A DNA stretch of 64,000 nucleotides from Streptomyces termitum (GTDB lineage Bacteria; Actinomycetota; Actinomycetes; Streptomycetales; Streptomycetaceae), in the NCBI RefSeq assembly GCF_014650175.1, contig NZ_BMUL01000008.1, positions 186,001 to 250,000 of the forward strand, read 5' to 3'. The notes beneath the pieces were generated by a model, which saw only the letters and a program-made list of their open reading frames with translations, had not been told where the DNA came from and made no database searches. How positions within the stretch are numbered: position 1 is the first letter of the stretch; every line of letters begins with the position of its first letter. The position numbers were made by a program, and so were the translations under genes. Below are positions 50,269 through 61,497 of the stretch, piece by piece.

Positions 50269-51747
50269 GTGCGGCAAGGGGGAGTAGTCAGCCCGCTCCC
50301 GTCGACGCCTGGGCGTCCGGCGGACGAGACGATCGACCGGTCCGTGACCGACTGGGAACAGCGCTACCGCCGTATCGTGATCATCGGCGACACCGCGGCC
50401 ACCGCCCTCGTGGTGGCCTCCATAGGAGAGTTCTTCGGAGCCAGGGACGCCGCCAACTGGCACGAGAAATGGGGCATCCTCGCCTTCTGCACCGAGCTCC
50501 TCGTGCTGGGGGCGCTCGCGGTGAGCAGGGCATGGGCCCCGGCCGTCCTCGGCCAGGGCGCCGAGGAATTCCGCCGGCTCGGCCGCTCCCTGTTCACGGC
50601 GACCGTCGTCCTGGCACTCGGCGGAATAGCCCTCACCTCGCGCAACATCAAACTCTGGATCTTCGTCGCGATCCCCGCGATCGCGCTCGTCACCATGACC
50701 GTGCGGTACCTGCTCCGCCTCTGGCTGCACAAACAGCGGAAAGAGGGCCGCTGCCTGCGGCCCGTGCTCGCCGCCGGAAGCCCGGACACCGTGCGCGACC
50801 TCATCGACCGGACCCGCCGGTTCCCGCACATCGGCTGGCGGATCGACGCCGTGTGCACGACGGACGGCCACGGCCCCGAGGACGACCGGATCGACGGCGT
50901 GCCCGTCGTCGGACCGCTCGCGGACGTCGCCGGGCACGTCCGCCGCGACGGCTACCGCGTCGTCGCCGTCACCCCCGACCCGCACTGGTCGCCCGACCGG
51001 CTGCGCCGGCTCGCCTGGAACCTGGAGGGCAGCGACGCCGAGATGGTCGTCGCCCCCGTCCTCATGGAGGTCGCCGGCCCCCGGCTGCACGTCGACGCGG
51101 TGCTCGGCATCCCGCTGCTGCGCGTCAGCATGCCCGCCTTCACCGGAGGCCGGCGGGCCGTCAAGGGAGTCGTCGACCGGCTGGGCGCCGCGGTGCTGCT
51201 CGTCCTCTTCGCACCCGTCCTCGCCGCCGTCGGCCTGCTCGTCCTGCTCGACAGCCGGGGCGGGGCCTTCTACCGGCAGCGCCGGGTCGGCAAGGACGGC
51301 CGCGAGTTCACCATCCTCAAGTTCCGCACCATGGTCGTCGGAGCCGACCGGGCGCGCGACGCGCTGGCCGACCTCAACGAGGGCGCCGGACCCCTCTTCA
51401 AACTCCGCCGGGACCCGCGGGTGACCCGGGTGGGAGCCGTGCTGCGCCGGTACTCCCTCGACGAACTCCCGCAACTCTTCAACGTGCTGGCCGGATCGAT
51501 GTCGCTCGTCGGTCCGCGCCCGCCACTGCCGGAGGAGTCCGCCGCCTACGGCCCGGACATCCGGCGGCGCCTGCTGGTCAAGCCCGGCCTCACCGGCCTG
51601 TGGCAGATCAGCGGACGCAGCGACCTGCCGTGGGAGGAGGCGGTCCGCCTCGACCTGCGGTACGTGGAGGACTGGTCGCTCGCCCTCGACACGGTGATCT
51701 TGTGGAAGACGCTGCGCGCGGTCTTCTACGGGCAGGGGGCCTACTGA
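50269..51747 (+). CDS. polyprenyl-phosphate sugar phosphotransferase (EPS initiation)
   Basis: 492 residues. About four membrane helices in the first 180 residues are followed by a cytoplasmic Rossmann-like segment and a further membrane helix (LGAAVLLVLFAPVLAAVGLLV). The C-terminal bacterial sugar transferase domain (PF02397 type) has FYRQRRVGKDGREFTILKFRTM-like sequence, DELPQLFNVLAGSMSLVGPRP and GLTGLWQISGRSDL. It moves the first sugar phosphate onto undecaprenyl phosphate at the membrane, starting polymer synthesis. GTG 50269 has GGAG 4 bp upstream, within GGGGGGAG. It is the first gene of the EPS operon. Confidence 0.92.
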   Translation: MRQGGVVSPLPSTPGRPADETIDRSVTDWEQRYRRIVIIGDTAATALVVASIGEFFGARDAANWHEKWGILAFCTELLVLGALAVSRAWAPAVLGQGAEEFRRLGRSLFTATVVLALGGIALTSRNIKLWIFVAIPAIALVTMTVRYLLRLWLHKQRKEGRCLRPVLAAGSPDTVRDLIDRTRRFPHIGWRIDAVCTTDGHGPEDDRIDGVPVVGPLADVAGHVRRDGYRVVAVTPDPHWSPDRLRRLAWNLEGSDAEMVVAPVLMEVAGPRLHVDAVLGIPLLRVSMPAFTGGRRAVKGVVDRLGAAVLLVLFAPVLAAVGLLVLLDSRGGAFYRQRRVGKDGREFTILKFRTMVVGADRARDALADLNEGAGPLFKLRRDPRVTRVGAVLRRYSLDELPQLFNVLAGSMSLVGPRPPLPEESAAYGPDIRRRLLVKPGLTGLWQISGRSDLPWEEAVRLDLRYVEDWSLALDTVILWKTLRAVFYGQGAY

Positions 51748-51823
51748 TGCGCGGGGAGCGGCGGCACACCGCCGGCGTTCGGACGGCAGGCCGCGAGGGC
51801 CTGCCCGGGGGGAGGAACGGGTC

Positions 51824-53129
<1,306 letters not shown>

Positions 53130-53140
<11 letters not shown>

Positions 53141-54422
53141 CACGACCGGCGGCGGGCGGCACGGCCGGCGCGCGCTGATCCTGGTGGAGAACCTGTCCGT
53201 ACCCTTCGACCGGCGGGTGTGGCAGGAATGCACGACCCTGCGCGACGCGGGCTGGGAGGTGCACGTCGTCTGCCCGCGCGGCGGCAAGCGGGACACCGAG
53301 GCCGAGGCCGTCATCGACGGGATACGCATCCACCGCTACCCGCTGCGCGCCGCCACCGGCGGCCCCGCCGGCTACCTGCGGGAGTACGGCGCCGCGCTGT
53401 GGCACACCGCCCGGCTGGCCCGGAAGGTCGGACCCGTCGACGTGGTCCACGCCTGCAACCCGCCCGACCTGCTGTTCCTGCCCGCCCTGTGGCTCAAGCG
53501 GCAGGGCGCGCGGTTCGTCTTCGACCAGCACGACCTGGTGCCCGAGCTGTACCTCTCCCGCTTCGACCGGGGCAAGGACCTCCTCTACCGGGGCGTGTGC
53601 GCGCTGGAGCGGATGACCTACCGGGCCGCCGACGTCGTGATCGCCACCAACGAGAGCTACCGGGACGTCGCGGTCCGGCGCGGCGGCAAGCGGCCCGAGG
53701 ACGTCTTCGTCGTGCGCAGCGCGCCCGACACCGACCGCTTCCGGCCCGTGCCGCCCGAGCCCGAGCTCAAGCGCGGCCAACCGCACCTGCTGTGCTACCT
53801 CGGCGTCATGGGCCCGCAGGACGGCGTCGACTACGCCCTGCGCGCCCTCGCCGCGCTGCGCGACAAGGTCGGACGCACCGACTGGCACGCGGTGTTCGTC
53901 GGCGCCGGCGACACCTTCGACGCCATGGTGGAGCTGTCCCGGCGGCTCGGCCTCGCCGACCGGGTGGAGTTCACCGGCCGCGTGCCCGACGCCGACCTCG
54001 TGCGGTACCTGTCCACCGCCGACGTGTGCCTCTCCCCCGACCCGCGCAACCCGCTCAACGACGTGTCGACCATGAACAAGGTCCTGGAGTACATGGTGAT
54101 GGGACGGCCCATCGTCTCCTTCGACCTCAAGGAGGCCCGCGTCTCCGCCGGCGAGGCCGCCCTCTACACCTCCGCCGACGACGAGGGAGAGTTCGCCGAG
54201 CTGATCGCGCGGCTCCTCGACGACCCGGAACTGCGGGCCCGGATGGGGAAGGCCGGACAGGAGCGGGTCGAGGGGCCGCTCTCCTGGCGCAACTCGCAGA
54301 CCGCGCTGCTCGCCGCGTACGAAGCCGCCTACGCGGCCGTCCGCGGTGCGGTGCCCGGAGCCGCCCGCCGGGGCCGCCCGGCGGGCGGACGGAAGCGGCC
54401 GGGGACGGGGCCGCGCCGTTGA
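53130..54422 (+). CDS. GT4-family glycosyltransferase
   Basis: 430 residues with the GT-B fold. N-terminal domain: LILVENLSVPFDRRVWQEC, HVVCPRGG, FVFDQHDLVPELY. C-terminal domain: the donor site DRVEFTGRVPDADLVRYLSTADVCLSP-like region and the VLEYMVMGRPIVSFDL motif with E-x7-E-like spacing. It adds a sugar to the lipid-linked intermediate at the inner membrane face. TTG 53130 overlaps the dehydrogenase end by 11 bp. A start further inside would remove the first strand, so the TTG is favoured. Confidence 0.88.
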
Positions 54423-55795
54423 GCGACGACACCATACGGCTGGTCACGCTCGGACGGATCGTCCGCCGCCGCGGCCGGCTGCTGCTCCTCCTCGCCCTCG
54501 CCGGCGCCCTCGCCGGCTACGGCGCCTCCCTGCTGTTCCCGCCCCGGTACACGACCTCCGTGTCGGTGCTGCTGCCGGGCGCGTGGGAGGAGCGCGAACT
54601 GCTCACCCAGGCACAGGTCGCGACCAGTTCGGTGGTGCTCGACCGCACGGCGGGCGCGCTCGGCCCGGACGGCACCGACGGCGAGGAGCTGAAGGACCGG
54701 GTGACCGCCGAGATCGCCGACGGCAACATCATCAGGATCACGGGCACGGCCGACAGCCCGGAGAAGGCCCAGCGGCTCTCCGACCGGACGGCCCGGGAGT
54801 TCATCGCGTTCACCACCCGGATCCTCGGCAACGGCGCCGACCCCGAGGCGACGACGCGGCTCGACGCGCTGCGGCAGACCGTGGAGCGGACCAGCCGCCG
54901 CGTCACCGAACTGGCCGACGCCGCCGACCCGGGACGGACCGTGGAGAGCGTGCAGGCCCGCACCGAGCTGGAGAAGCTGCGGACCGCGCTGCACGACGCC
55001 GTCACCAAACTGGACCAGGCCGACCCCGCCGCCGGCCGGACCGGCCGGACGTCCCTGGTCGTCATGGGGGCGGCGGCCCGGCCGACCGGCGAGGCACCGC
55101 CGACCCGGATCCAGCTCGTCGCCGCCGGGGCGCTGCTGTTCTTCCTGCTCGCGGTCGGCGGGCACCTCGCCGCCGCCCGGGTCAGCCGCCGGCTGCGCAC
55201 CGAGCCGGAGATCGCCGCCGCGCTGGGCACCGCGCTCCTCGGCACCGTCGAGGTGCCCGCCGACCGGTCCGCGGACCGGTCGGCGGGCGGCGGCCCCGGG
55301 GCCGTGCTGCGGCGACTGCTCGGCACCGACACCCGGTGGGACGTGCCCGCGCCGAAGGCGTCCGGCGGCGAGGCCGACCGGCGGGTCCGCTACCGGCGGG
55401 TGTCGGCCCGGCTCCGCAACCGGCTGCCCGTCCCCGGACCGCTGCTCGTCGTCGTCCCCGAGGGCGACGCGACCGGCCGCCGGGCCGCCGGGCTGCTCCT
55501 CGCCGAGACCGGGGAGGAGCTGACCGCGCGGGTGGCGGAGGTGCCGGTGGGCCGGCCGATGGTCCCGGACCGCGACGGCGAGTCGGGCGCCCTGGTCGTG
55601 CTCGGCGCGGGCCAGTGGACCGGCTCCGAACTGACCGCCGTCGCCGAGGCGTGCGCGGACGCCGGACACGAGCTCGTCGGCGTCGTCGTCGCCGGGCAGG
55701 TCCGGGAGCGCGCGGCGCGCCCCGCCCGGCGGTCCCGGTCCTCCGCCGCACCGGCGGCCCCGGTGGGCGACGACACGAAGGAAGGTGCGCGGTGA
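54419..55795 (+). CDS. Wzz-like polysaccharide co-polymerase, first copy
   Basis: 458 residues. Membrane helices at about 21-40 and 231-250 flank an exported Wzz-like domain of about 190 residues with helices (EKAQRLSDRTAREF, LRQTVERTSRRVTELA). The cytoplasmic part (251-458) is of kinase size but has neither a Walker A nor a Tyr-rich tail, so it is not a BY-kinase. It probably controls chain length or export. TTG 54419 overlaps the glycosyltransferase stop (TTGA). The start-region LSDDTIRLVTLGRIVRRR is typical. Confidence 0.8.
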   Translation: MSDDTIRLVTLGRIVRRRGRLLLLLALAGALAGYGASLLFPPRYTTSVSVLLPGAWEERELLTQAQVATSSVVLDRTAGALGPDGTDGEELKDRVTAEIADGNIIRITGTADSPEKAQRLSDRTAREFIAFTTRILGNGADPEATTRLDALRQTVERTSRRVTELADAADPGRTVESVQARTELEKLRTALHDAVTKLDQADPAAGRTGRTSLVVMGAAARPTGEAPPTRIQLVAAGALLFFLLAVGGHLAAARVSRRLRTEPEIAAALGTALLGTVEVPADRSADRSAGGGPGAVLRRLLGTDTRWDVPAPKASGGEADRRVRYRRVSARLRNRLPVPGPLLVVVPEGDATGRRAAGLLLAETGEELTARVAEVPVGRPMVPDRDGESGALVVLGAGQWTGSELTAVAEACADAGHELVGVVVAGQVRERAARPARRSRSSAAPAAPVGDDTKEGAR

Positions 55796-57309
55796 CGACC
55801 CGTACGGCATCGGACGCACCGGACGCGCCCCTCCTCGACCTGCAGACGCTGGTCGTGGCGGTGCGCAGACGGCGGCGGCTGTGGGGCTCGCTGGCGGTGC
55901 TCGGGCTGCTGCTCGGCGCGGCGGTGGCGGTGCTGCTGCCCGCGCCGCCGACGGCGGTGACCAAACTGCTGGTCGCGCACCAGGAGGACCAGCCGAACGA
56001 CCCCGGGACGCTGATCCGCACCGACGTGGCGCTGCTCCAAACCACGCGGATCGCCGGGGACGCCCTGAAGGCCCTGAACTCCCCCGACGTACCGGAGGAG
56101 TTCATGCGGGAGTACGAGGGCGCCGGGCTGACCAACAACGTGCTCCAGATCACCGTGACCGGGAAGGACGACGCGGAGGCGGTGGCCCGCGCCCAGGCGC
56201 TGGCCGACGCCTTCATCGCCGACCACCTGCGGCGGATCAAGGAGGTCACGGACGCCGAGACCAAGGCGCTGACCGCCCAGCGCGACCGGCTGCGGGGCGA
56301 ACTCGCCCGGGTCAACGAGGAGATCGGGAAGGCCGGGCCGCGCGGCGACGGGAAGTCGTCGGCGGACATGGAGTCCCTCTTCTCCCGCCGGGCCGAACTC
56401 TCCTCCCGCGTCTCCGACTTCGAGCAGCGCGCCACGGAGGCCCGGATCGGCACGCCCCGGCTGCTGGCCGGCACCCAGATCGTGGACGCGCCGCGCGCGG
56501 TGCGGCGCTCGCTGCCCCGGACGCTCGTCACCGACGCCCTGATCGGGCTCGTCCTCGGGCTGGCCCTGGGGCTCGCGGTGACCGCCGTCGGCACGGTGGT
56601 CGCGGACCGGCCGGTGCTGCGCCGGGAGATCGCGCGACACCTCGGCGCCTCGGTCGTCGCCGAGCTGCCGCACCGGTCGGCCGGGCGGTGGCGGCGCCGG
56701 CGGAGCCGGGAGGAGCGGGCCCGGCTCACCGCCTCGCTGGCCCGGATCGTGCGCGGCTCCTCGGAGCCGGTGTCGCTGCTGGAGCTGGGGTGCGTCCGGG
56801 AGACCGGGGCGCTCGCCCTGGACCTGGCGGGGACGCTGGAGCAGGAGGGGCCGGTGGTCGTCGTGGACGGGCTGCCGGGGGTGCCGCTGGCCGGGCGTCC
56901 GGCGCGGGCGGACGGGGTGTCCGTGGTCGGCGGCGAGCGGGCGGCGGACGTGCCGCACCACAAGCGCCGGCTGGGCGTGGGGTCGGTGGCGCCCGGCGCG
57001 GTGTGGAACGACCTGCCGTACCTGGGCGCGCGGGCCCTGCTGGTGGTGCGGGCCGGGCACGGCAGCACGGCCTGGCTGCACACGGTGGCGCGGCACCTCG
57101 CGGAGCAGCGGGTGCCGGTGGCCGGTGTGGTGCTGGTGGACCCCGATCCGCGGGACCGGACCGACGGCACGCTGTGGGACGGGGCGCCGGCGGTGCCGCG
57201 CGGCCGCGGGGAGGGGCCGGTCCGGCAGGCGGGACCGGGGAGGCGGCGCGCGGAGCGGCTGCCGATGTGGGCGACGACGGCGCCGGACGGCGACCAGGAG
57301 GCACGGTAG
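55792..57309 (+). CDS. Wzz-like polysaccharide co-polymerase, second copy
   Basis: 505 residues. Membrane helices at about 30-50 and 248-270 enclose an exported domain with a coiled coil at 150-215 (TKALTAQRDRLRGELARVNEE). The cytoplasmic part (about 271-505) resembles a degenerate BY-kinase fold (VVVVDGLPGVPLAG, ALLVVRAG) without a Walker A or Tyr cluster. GTG 55792 overlaps the stop of the first copy (GTGA). The pair together probably replaces a Wzc-type kinase. Confidence 0.82.
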   Translation: MTTRTASDAPDAPLLDLQTLVVAVRRRRRLWGSLAVLGLLLGAAVAVLLPAPPTAVTKLLVAHQEDQPNDPGTLIRTDVALLQTTRIAGDALKALNSPDVPEEFMREYEGAGLTNNVLQITVTGKDDAEAVARAQALADAFIADHLRRIKEVTDAETKALTAQRDRLRGELARVNEEIGKAGPRGDGKSSADMESLFSRRAELSSRVSDFEQRATEARIGTPRLLAGTQIVDAPRAVRRSLPRTLVTDALIGLVLGLALGLAVTAVGTVVADRPVLRREIARHLGASVVAELPHRSAGRWRRRRSREERARLTASLARIVRGSSEPVSLLELGCVRETGALALDLAGTLEQEGPVVVVDGLPGVPLAGRPARADGVSVVGGERAADVPHHKRRLGVGSVAPGAVWNDLPYLGARALLVVRAGHGSTAWLHTVARHLAEQRVPVAGVVLVDPDPRDRTDGTLWDGAPAVPRGRGEGPVRQAGPGRRRAERLPMWATTAPDGDQEAR

Positions 57310-57311
57310 GA

Positions 57312-59252
57312 ATGTGTGGCATCGCAGGCACGTACCGGTGGCCGGACGGGAAGGCCGTCGCCGACCGGCTCACCGACACCCTCGCGCACCGGGGGCCGGA
57401 CGGTTCGGGGCGGTACGGCCGTTCCGTCGGTGACGGGGAGGTGCACCTCGGGCACCGCAGGCTGGCCATCGTCGACCTGTCCGACACCGGGGCCCAGCCG
57501 ATGGCCTCGGACGGGCTGGTCCTGACCTACAACGGGGAGCTGTACAACGCGCCGGAGCTGCGGGCCGAGCTGGCGGCGGCCGGAACGCGCTTCCGGGGGA
57601 CCTCCGACACGGAGGTGCTGCTGGAGGCGTGGCGGCGCTGGGGCACGGACTGCCTGCCCCGGCTGCGTGGCATGTTCGCGTTCGGGGTGTTCGACGAGCG
57701 GACCGGGGAACTGGTGCTGGTCCGCGACCAGTTGGGGATCAAGCCGCTGTTCCTGATGCGGCGGGGCGAGGGGCTGGTGTTCGCCTCGGAGCTGAAGGCG
57801 CTGGCGGCGGTGACCGGGGGCACCCCGGAGGTGGACCACGCGGCGCTGGTCGCGTCGCTCCTCTACTACTGGGTGCCGGACTCGCGGTGCGCGCTGCGGG
57901 GGGCGGAGAAGCTGCCGCCGGGGAGCTGGCTGCGGCTGCGGCCGGACGGGCGGACGGAGCGGGGCCGGTTCTGGGACCTGCGGGAGGTCGCGGCCGAGGG
58001 CCGGGACCGGGCGCGGGCCGGTGAGGTGCCGGACCTGGCGGCGGTGGTGGAGGAGTCGACCCGGCGGCACCTGCTGTCCGACGTGCCGGTGGCGACCTTC
58101 CTCTCCGGCGGGCTCGACTCCAGCTGGCTGACGGCGCTGGCGGCCCGGCACCGGCCGGGGATCGCGGCGTACACGATCGGCTTCCGGGCCGAGGACGCCC
58201 GCTTCGAGGCGATGCCGGACGACCTGCGCTACGCCCGGCAGGTGGCGCGGCGGTTCGGGGTGGACCTGCGGGAGATCGAGATCGCCCCGGACGTGCTCGA
58301 CCTGCTGCCCCGGATGACGTACCACCTGGACGAGCCGATCGGCGATCCGGCGGCGATCAACACCTTCCTGATCTGCTCGGCGGCGCGGGAGGCCGGGGTG
58401 AAGGTGATGCTGTCGGGGATGGGCGCCGACGAGTTGTTCGCCGGCTACCGCAAGCACCTGGCGAACCTGCTGGCGGTGCGCTACCGGCGGGTGCCGGGGC
58501 CGGTGCGGCGGGGGGTGTCGGCGGCGGTGGACCGGCTGCCGGTGGCCTCGGCGCGCCGGGGGTACCGGTCGGTGCGCTTCGCGAAGCGGTTCCTGTCCTT
58601 CGCGGACCTGCCGGAGGAGACGGCGTTCCGGCGGAGCTACACCATGTACGACCGGGGCGAGCTGCTCGGGCTGATCGATCCGGACCTGGCCGGGACGGTG
58701 GACGACGTGCTGGCCGAGCACGCGGACGTCTACCGCGACAACGACCTGGACGACTTCGTCAACCGGATGTGCCTGGGCGACGCGCGGATGTTCCTGCCGG
58801 GCCTGAACCTCGCCTACACGGACCGGTCGAGCATGGCCGCGTCGACCGAGGTGCGGGTGCCGTACGTGGACGTCGAGGTGGTGCGGGCGGCGTTCGCGGT
58901 GCCCGGCGACCGCAAGATCGTGGGACGGCAGGGGAAGGCGGCGCTGAAGGAGGCGGCCACCTCGATCCTGCCCCGGGAGATCGTCTACCGGCCCAAGGGG
59001 CTGTTCAGCGCCCCGCTGCGGGCGTGGATGAGCCGGGACCTGGCGCCGCTGGTGCGCGAGGTGGTGAACGACGGCGAGCTGGTCCGGTCCGGTTTCCTGC
59101 GGCGGGACGCGCTGCGGCGGCTCGTCGAGCAGGACGCGGCCGGGCACCAGGACTACTCCAAGCACCTGTGGCACGTGCTGACCCTGGAGCACTGGTACCG
59201 GGGCCTGGTGTCCGGTGCCGGGGCGGGGCACGGCCCCTCCCCGACGGCGTAG
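57312..59252 (+). CDS. AsnB-type glutamine-dependent amidotransferase
   Basis: 646 residues. Class II glutaminase domain with nucleophile Cys2 (MCGIAGTYRW, HRGPDGSG, YNGELYN) and the synthetase domain with ATP pyrophosphatase loop LSGGLDSSW, GMGADELFAGY and the C-terminal KAALKEAA. AsnB homologs in polysaccharide operons can amidate sugar uronates rather than aspartate. Between a uronate dehydrogenase and a heparinase-like protein, that role is more likely here. ATG 57312 fixes the Cys at position 2. The substrate is inferred. Confidence 0.9.
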   Translation: MCGIAGTYRWPDGKAVADRLTDTLAHRGPDGSGRYGRSVGDGEVHLGHRRLAIVDLSDTGAQPMASDGLVLTYNGELYNAPELRAELAAAGTRFRGTSDTEVLLEAWRRWGTDCLPRLRGMFAFGVFDERTGELVLVRDQLGIKPLFLMRRGEGLVFASELKALAAVTGGTPEVDHAALVASLLYYWVPDSRCALRGAEKLPPGSWLRLRPDGRTERGRFWDLREVAAEGRDRARAGEVPDLAAVVEESTRRHLLSDVPVATFLSGGLDSSWLTALAARHRPGIAAYTIGFRAEDARFEAMPDDLRYARQVARRFGVDLREIEIAPDVLDLLPRMTYHLDEPIGDPAAINTFLICSAAREAGVKVMLSGMGADELFAGYRKHLANLLAVRYRRVPGPVRRGVSAAVDRLPVASARRGYRSVRFAKRFLSFADLPEETAFRRSYTMYDRGELLGLIDPDLAGTVDDVLAEHADVYRDNDLDDFVNRMCLGDARMFLPGLNLAYTDRSSMAASTEVRVPYVDVEVVRAAFAVPGDRKIVGRQGKAALKEAATSILPREIVYRPKGLFSAPLRAWMSRDLAPLVREVVNDGELVRSGFLRRDALRRLVEQDAAGHQDYSKHLWHVLTLEHWYRGLVSGAGAGHGPSPTA

Positions 59253-59307
59253 ACGAAGCAGAGCACGGCGTGGCGAAGCAGAGAGCACAGAGAGCGCGAG
59301 GAGTCCG

Positions 59308-61497
59308 GTGAAACAGGTCGTACAGAACTACAAGAGCGGCGAGTTGGCGCTGCTCGACGTGCCGGTGCCGGGGTGCAAGCCCGGGGGCGTGCTGGTGCGG
59401 ACCGCCTATTCGCTGATATCCACCGGGACCGAGCTGATGAAGGTCTCCGAGGCGGGCATGTCGATGGTGGGCAAGGCCCGCTCGCGGCCGGACCAGGTGG
59501 CCAAGGTGGTGCAGAGCGTGGCGACGAACGGGCTGCCCGCGACGTACCGCAAGGTGATGGGGAAGCTGGACTCGTACACGCCGCTGGGCTACTCGCTGTG
59601 CGGGGTGGTCGAGGAGGTCGGGGCGGGGATCGACGACGTGGCCGTGGGCGACCTGGTGGCCTGCGCGGGCAACGAGCACGCGCTGCACGCCGAGCTGAAC
59701 TGGGTGCCGAAGAACCTCTACGCGCCGGTGCCGGACGGGCTGGCGCCCCGGCACGCGGCCTTCGGGACCGTCGGTTCGATCGCGCTCCAGGGCGTCCGGC
59801 AGGGCGAGCCGCAGCTCGGCGAGGTGGCGCTGGTGATCGGCCTCGGGCTGATCGGGCAGCTGGTGGCGCAGCTCCTGACCGCCGCGGGCGTCCGGGTGGT
59901 CGGGGCGGACCCCGATCCGGCGCGCTGCGCGCTGGCCGAGCGGCTGGGCGCGGCGGCCTGCGGCGATCCGGGGTCGGCCGCGGTGGCGACGGCCGTCGCC
60001 GAGCTGACCGGCGGGCACGGCGTGGACCAGGTGTACCTGGCGGCGGGCGGCGGCAGCAACGAGCCTGTGGAGCTGGCCGCCCGGCTGTGCCGGGACCGGG
60101 GCCGGGTGGTGGACATCGGCAAGTGCCGGCTCGACCTGCCGTGGAACGCGTACTACGAGAAGGAGCTGGACGTCCGCTTCTCGCGGAGCTACGGCCCCGG
60201 GCGCTACGACCCGTCGTACGAGCTGGAGGGGCGGGACTACCCGATCGGTTACGTGCGCTGGACCGAGCGGCGCAATCTGGCCTGCTTCCTCGATCTGGCG
60301 GCCCGGGGCGCGGTGGACGTGGAGCCGCTGGTGTCGCACGTCGCGGAGTTCGACGAGGCGGTGGAGACGTACCGCTCGCTGGAGGACGGCGGGCTGAAGG
60401 CCGTGGCCGTGCTGTTCCGGTACGCCGGCCGGCCCGCCGAGGAGGCGGCTCCGGCCCCGGTGGTGGCGGTGCCCGCGGTGCCCTCGGGGTCCGGGGCGGG
60501 GCGGGCCCCGGTGCGGCCCGCCGGGTCGCCGGTGCGGCTGGCGTTCGTCGGCGCGGGGAACTACGCGTCGTCGATGCTGCTGCCGCACCTGGTGGGCCGC
60601 GAGGGCGTCGAGCTGTCGACGGTGGTGACCACGACGGCGCTGTCGGCGGCCAACGCGCGGCACAAGTTCGGTTTCGCGCGGGCGACCACCGACCTCGACG
60701 CGGTCCTCGACGACCCGGCGGTCGACGCGGTGTTCGTGGTGACCCGGCACAGTTCGCACGCCGAGCTGACCCGCCGGGCGCTGCTCGCGGGCAAGGCGGT
60801 CTTCGTGGAGAAGCCGCTGGCGCTGACCGAGGAGGAGCTGGCCGGGGTCCTCGAAGCGGTGGAGAAGTCGGGCAACGACCGTCTCCAGGTGGGCTTCAAC
60901 CGGCGGTTCTCGCCGCTGCTGCGGGAGGCCGGGGAGCGGTTCGGCGCCCGCGGCGGGCCGGCCAGCCTGCGCTATCTGGTGAACGCGGGCCGGCTGGACC
61001 ACGGCAGCTGGTACCTGCGGCAGGACAGCGAGGGGTCGCGGTTCGCCGGTGAGGGCGGGCACTTCGTCGACACGGCGAGCTGGCTGATCGGCGCGGACCC
61101 GGTGTCGGTGTACGCGGCGGCCACCCCCGGCAACGAGGACCTCCAGGTCGTGCTGGGCTACCCGGACGGGTCCACCGCCACGATCAGCTACGTCACCAGC
61201 GGCGCGTCCGGCTTCCCGAAGGAGACCCTGGACCTGCTCGCGGACGGCCGGGTGCTGCGGCTCGACGACTTCGTCCGGGCGTCGGTGTACGGCCGCAAGC
61301 GGTGGGTGAGTTCGCGGCTCCCGCAGGCCCGGGACAAGGGGCAGAACGCCGAACTGGCGGCGTTCGTACGGGCGGTACGGACCGGCGGTCCGATGCCGGT
61401 GCCGCTGGAGTCGCTCGTCGCCACCACGGCGGCCACCCTGGCGGTGCGGACCTCCCTGGCCACCGGTGTGCCGGTGACCCTGGCGGCGCCGCGATGA
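59308..61497 (+). CDS. fused alcohol dehydrogenase-like / Gfo-Idh-MocA oxidoreductase
   Basis: 729 residues. N-terminal MDR dehydrogenase-like half (1 to about 385; YSLISTGTELMKVSEAG, the Rossmann ALVIGLGLIGQLVAQLL) is linked by an Ala/Pro/Gly-rich stretch to a Gfo/Idh/MocA half (about 408-729; RLAFVGAGNYASSMLLPHL, FVEKPLALTEEE, YVTSGASGFPKETL). This bi-domain protein is known from polysaccharide and O-antigen clusters and probably modifies a nucleotide or lipid-linked sugar. GTG 59308 follows CGAGGAG. Its stop overlaps the heparinase start (ATGA). Confidence 0.88.
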   Translation: MKQVVQNYKSGELALLDVPVPGCKPGGVLVRTAYSLISTGTELMKVSEAGMSMVGKARSRPDQVAKVVQSVATNGLPATYRKVMGKLDSYTPLGYSLCGVVEEVGAGIDDVAVGDLVACAGNEHALHAELNWVPKNLYAPVPDGLAPRHAAFGTVGSIALQGVRQGEPQLGEVALVIGLGLIGQLVAQLLTAAGVRVVGADPDPARCALAERLGAAACGDPGSAAVATAVAELTGGHGVDQVYLAAGGGSNEPVELAARLCRDRGRVVDIGKCRLDLPWNAYYEKELDVRFSRSYGPGRYDPSYELEGRDYPIGYVRWTERRNLACFLDLAARGAVDVEPLVSHVAEFDEAVETYRSLEDGGLKAVAVLFRYAGRPAEEAAPAPVVAVPAVPSGSGAGRAPVRPAGSPVRLAFVGAGNYASSMLLPHLVGREGVELSTVVTTTALSAANARHKFGFARATTDLDAVLDDPAVDAVFVVTRHSSHAELTRRALLAGKAVFVEKPLALTEEELAGVLEAVEKSGNDRLQVGFNRRFSPLLREAGERFGARGGPASLRYLVNAGRLDHGSWYLRQDSEGSRFAGEGGHFVDTASWLIGADPVSVYAAATPGNEDLQVVLGYPDGSTATISYVTSGASGFPKETLDLLADGRVLRLDDFVRASVYGRKRWVSSRLPQARDKGQNAELAAFVRAVRTGGPMPVPLESLVATTAATLAVRTSLATGVPVTLAAPR

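Noticed and set aside
49775..50287. small open frames in the low-GC region before the EPS operon
   Set aside because: Codon third positions are not GC-skewed, there is no homology pattern and no ribosome-binding site.
57312..59252. a housekeeping asparagine synthetase
   Set aside because: It is motif-complete, but embedded in a coupled polysaccharide operon, so sugar amidation is the better working idea; not excluded.
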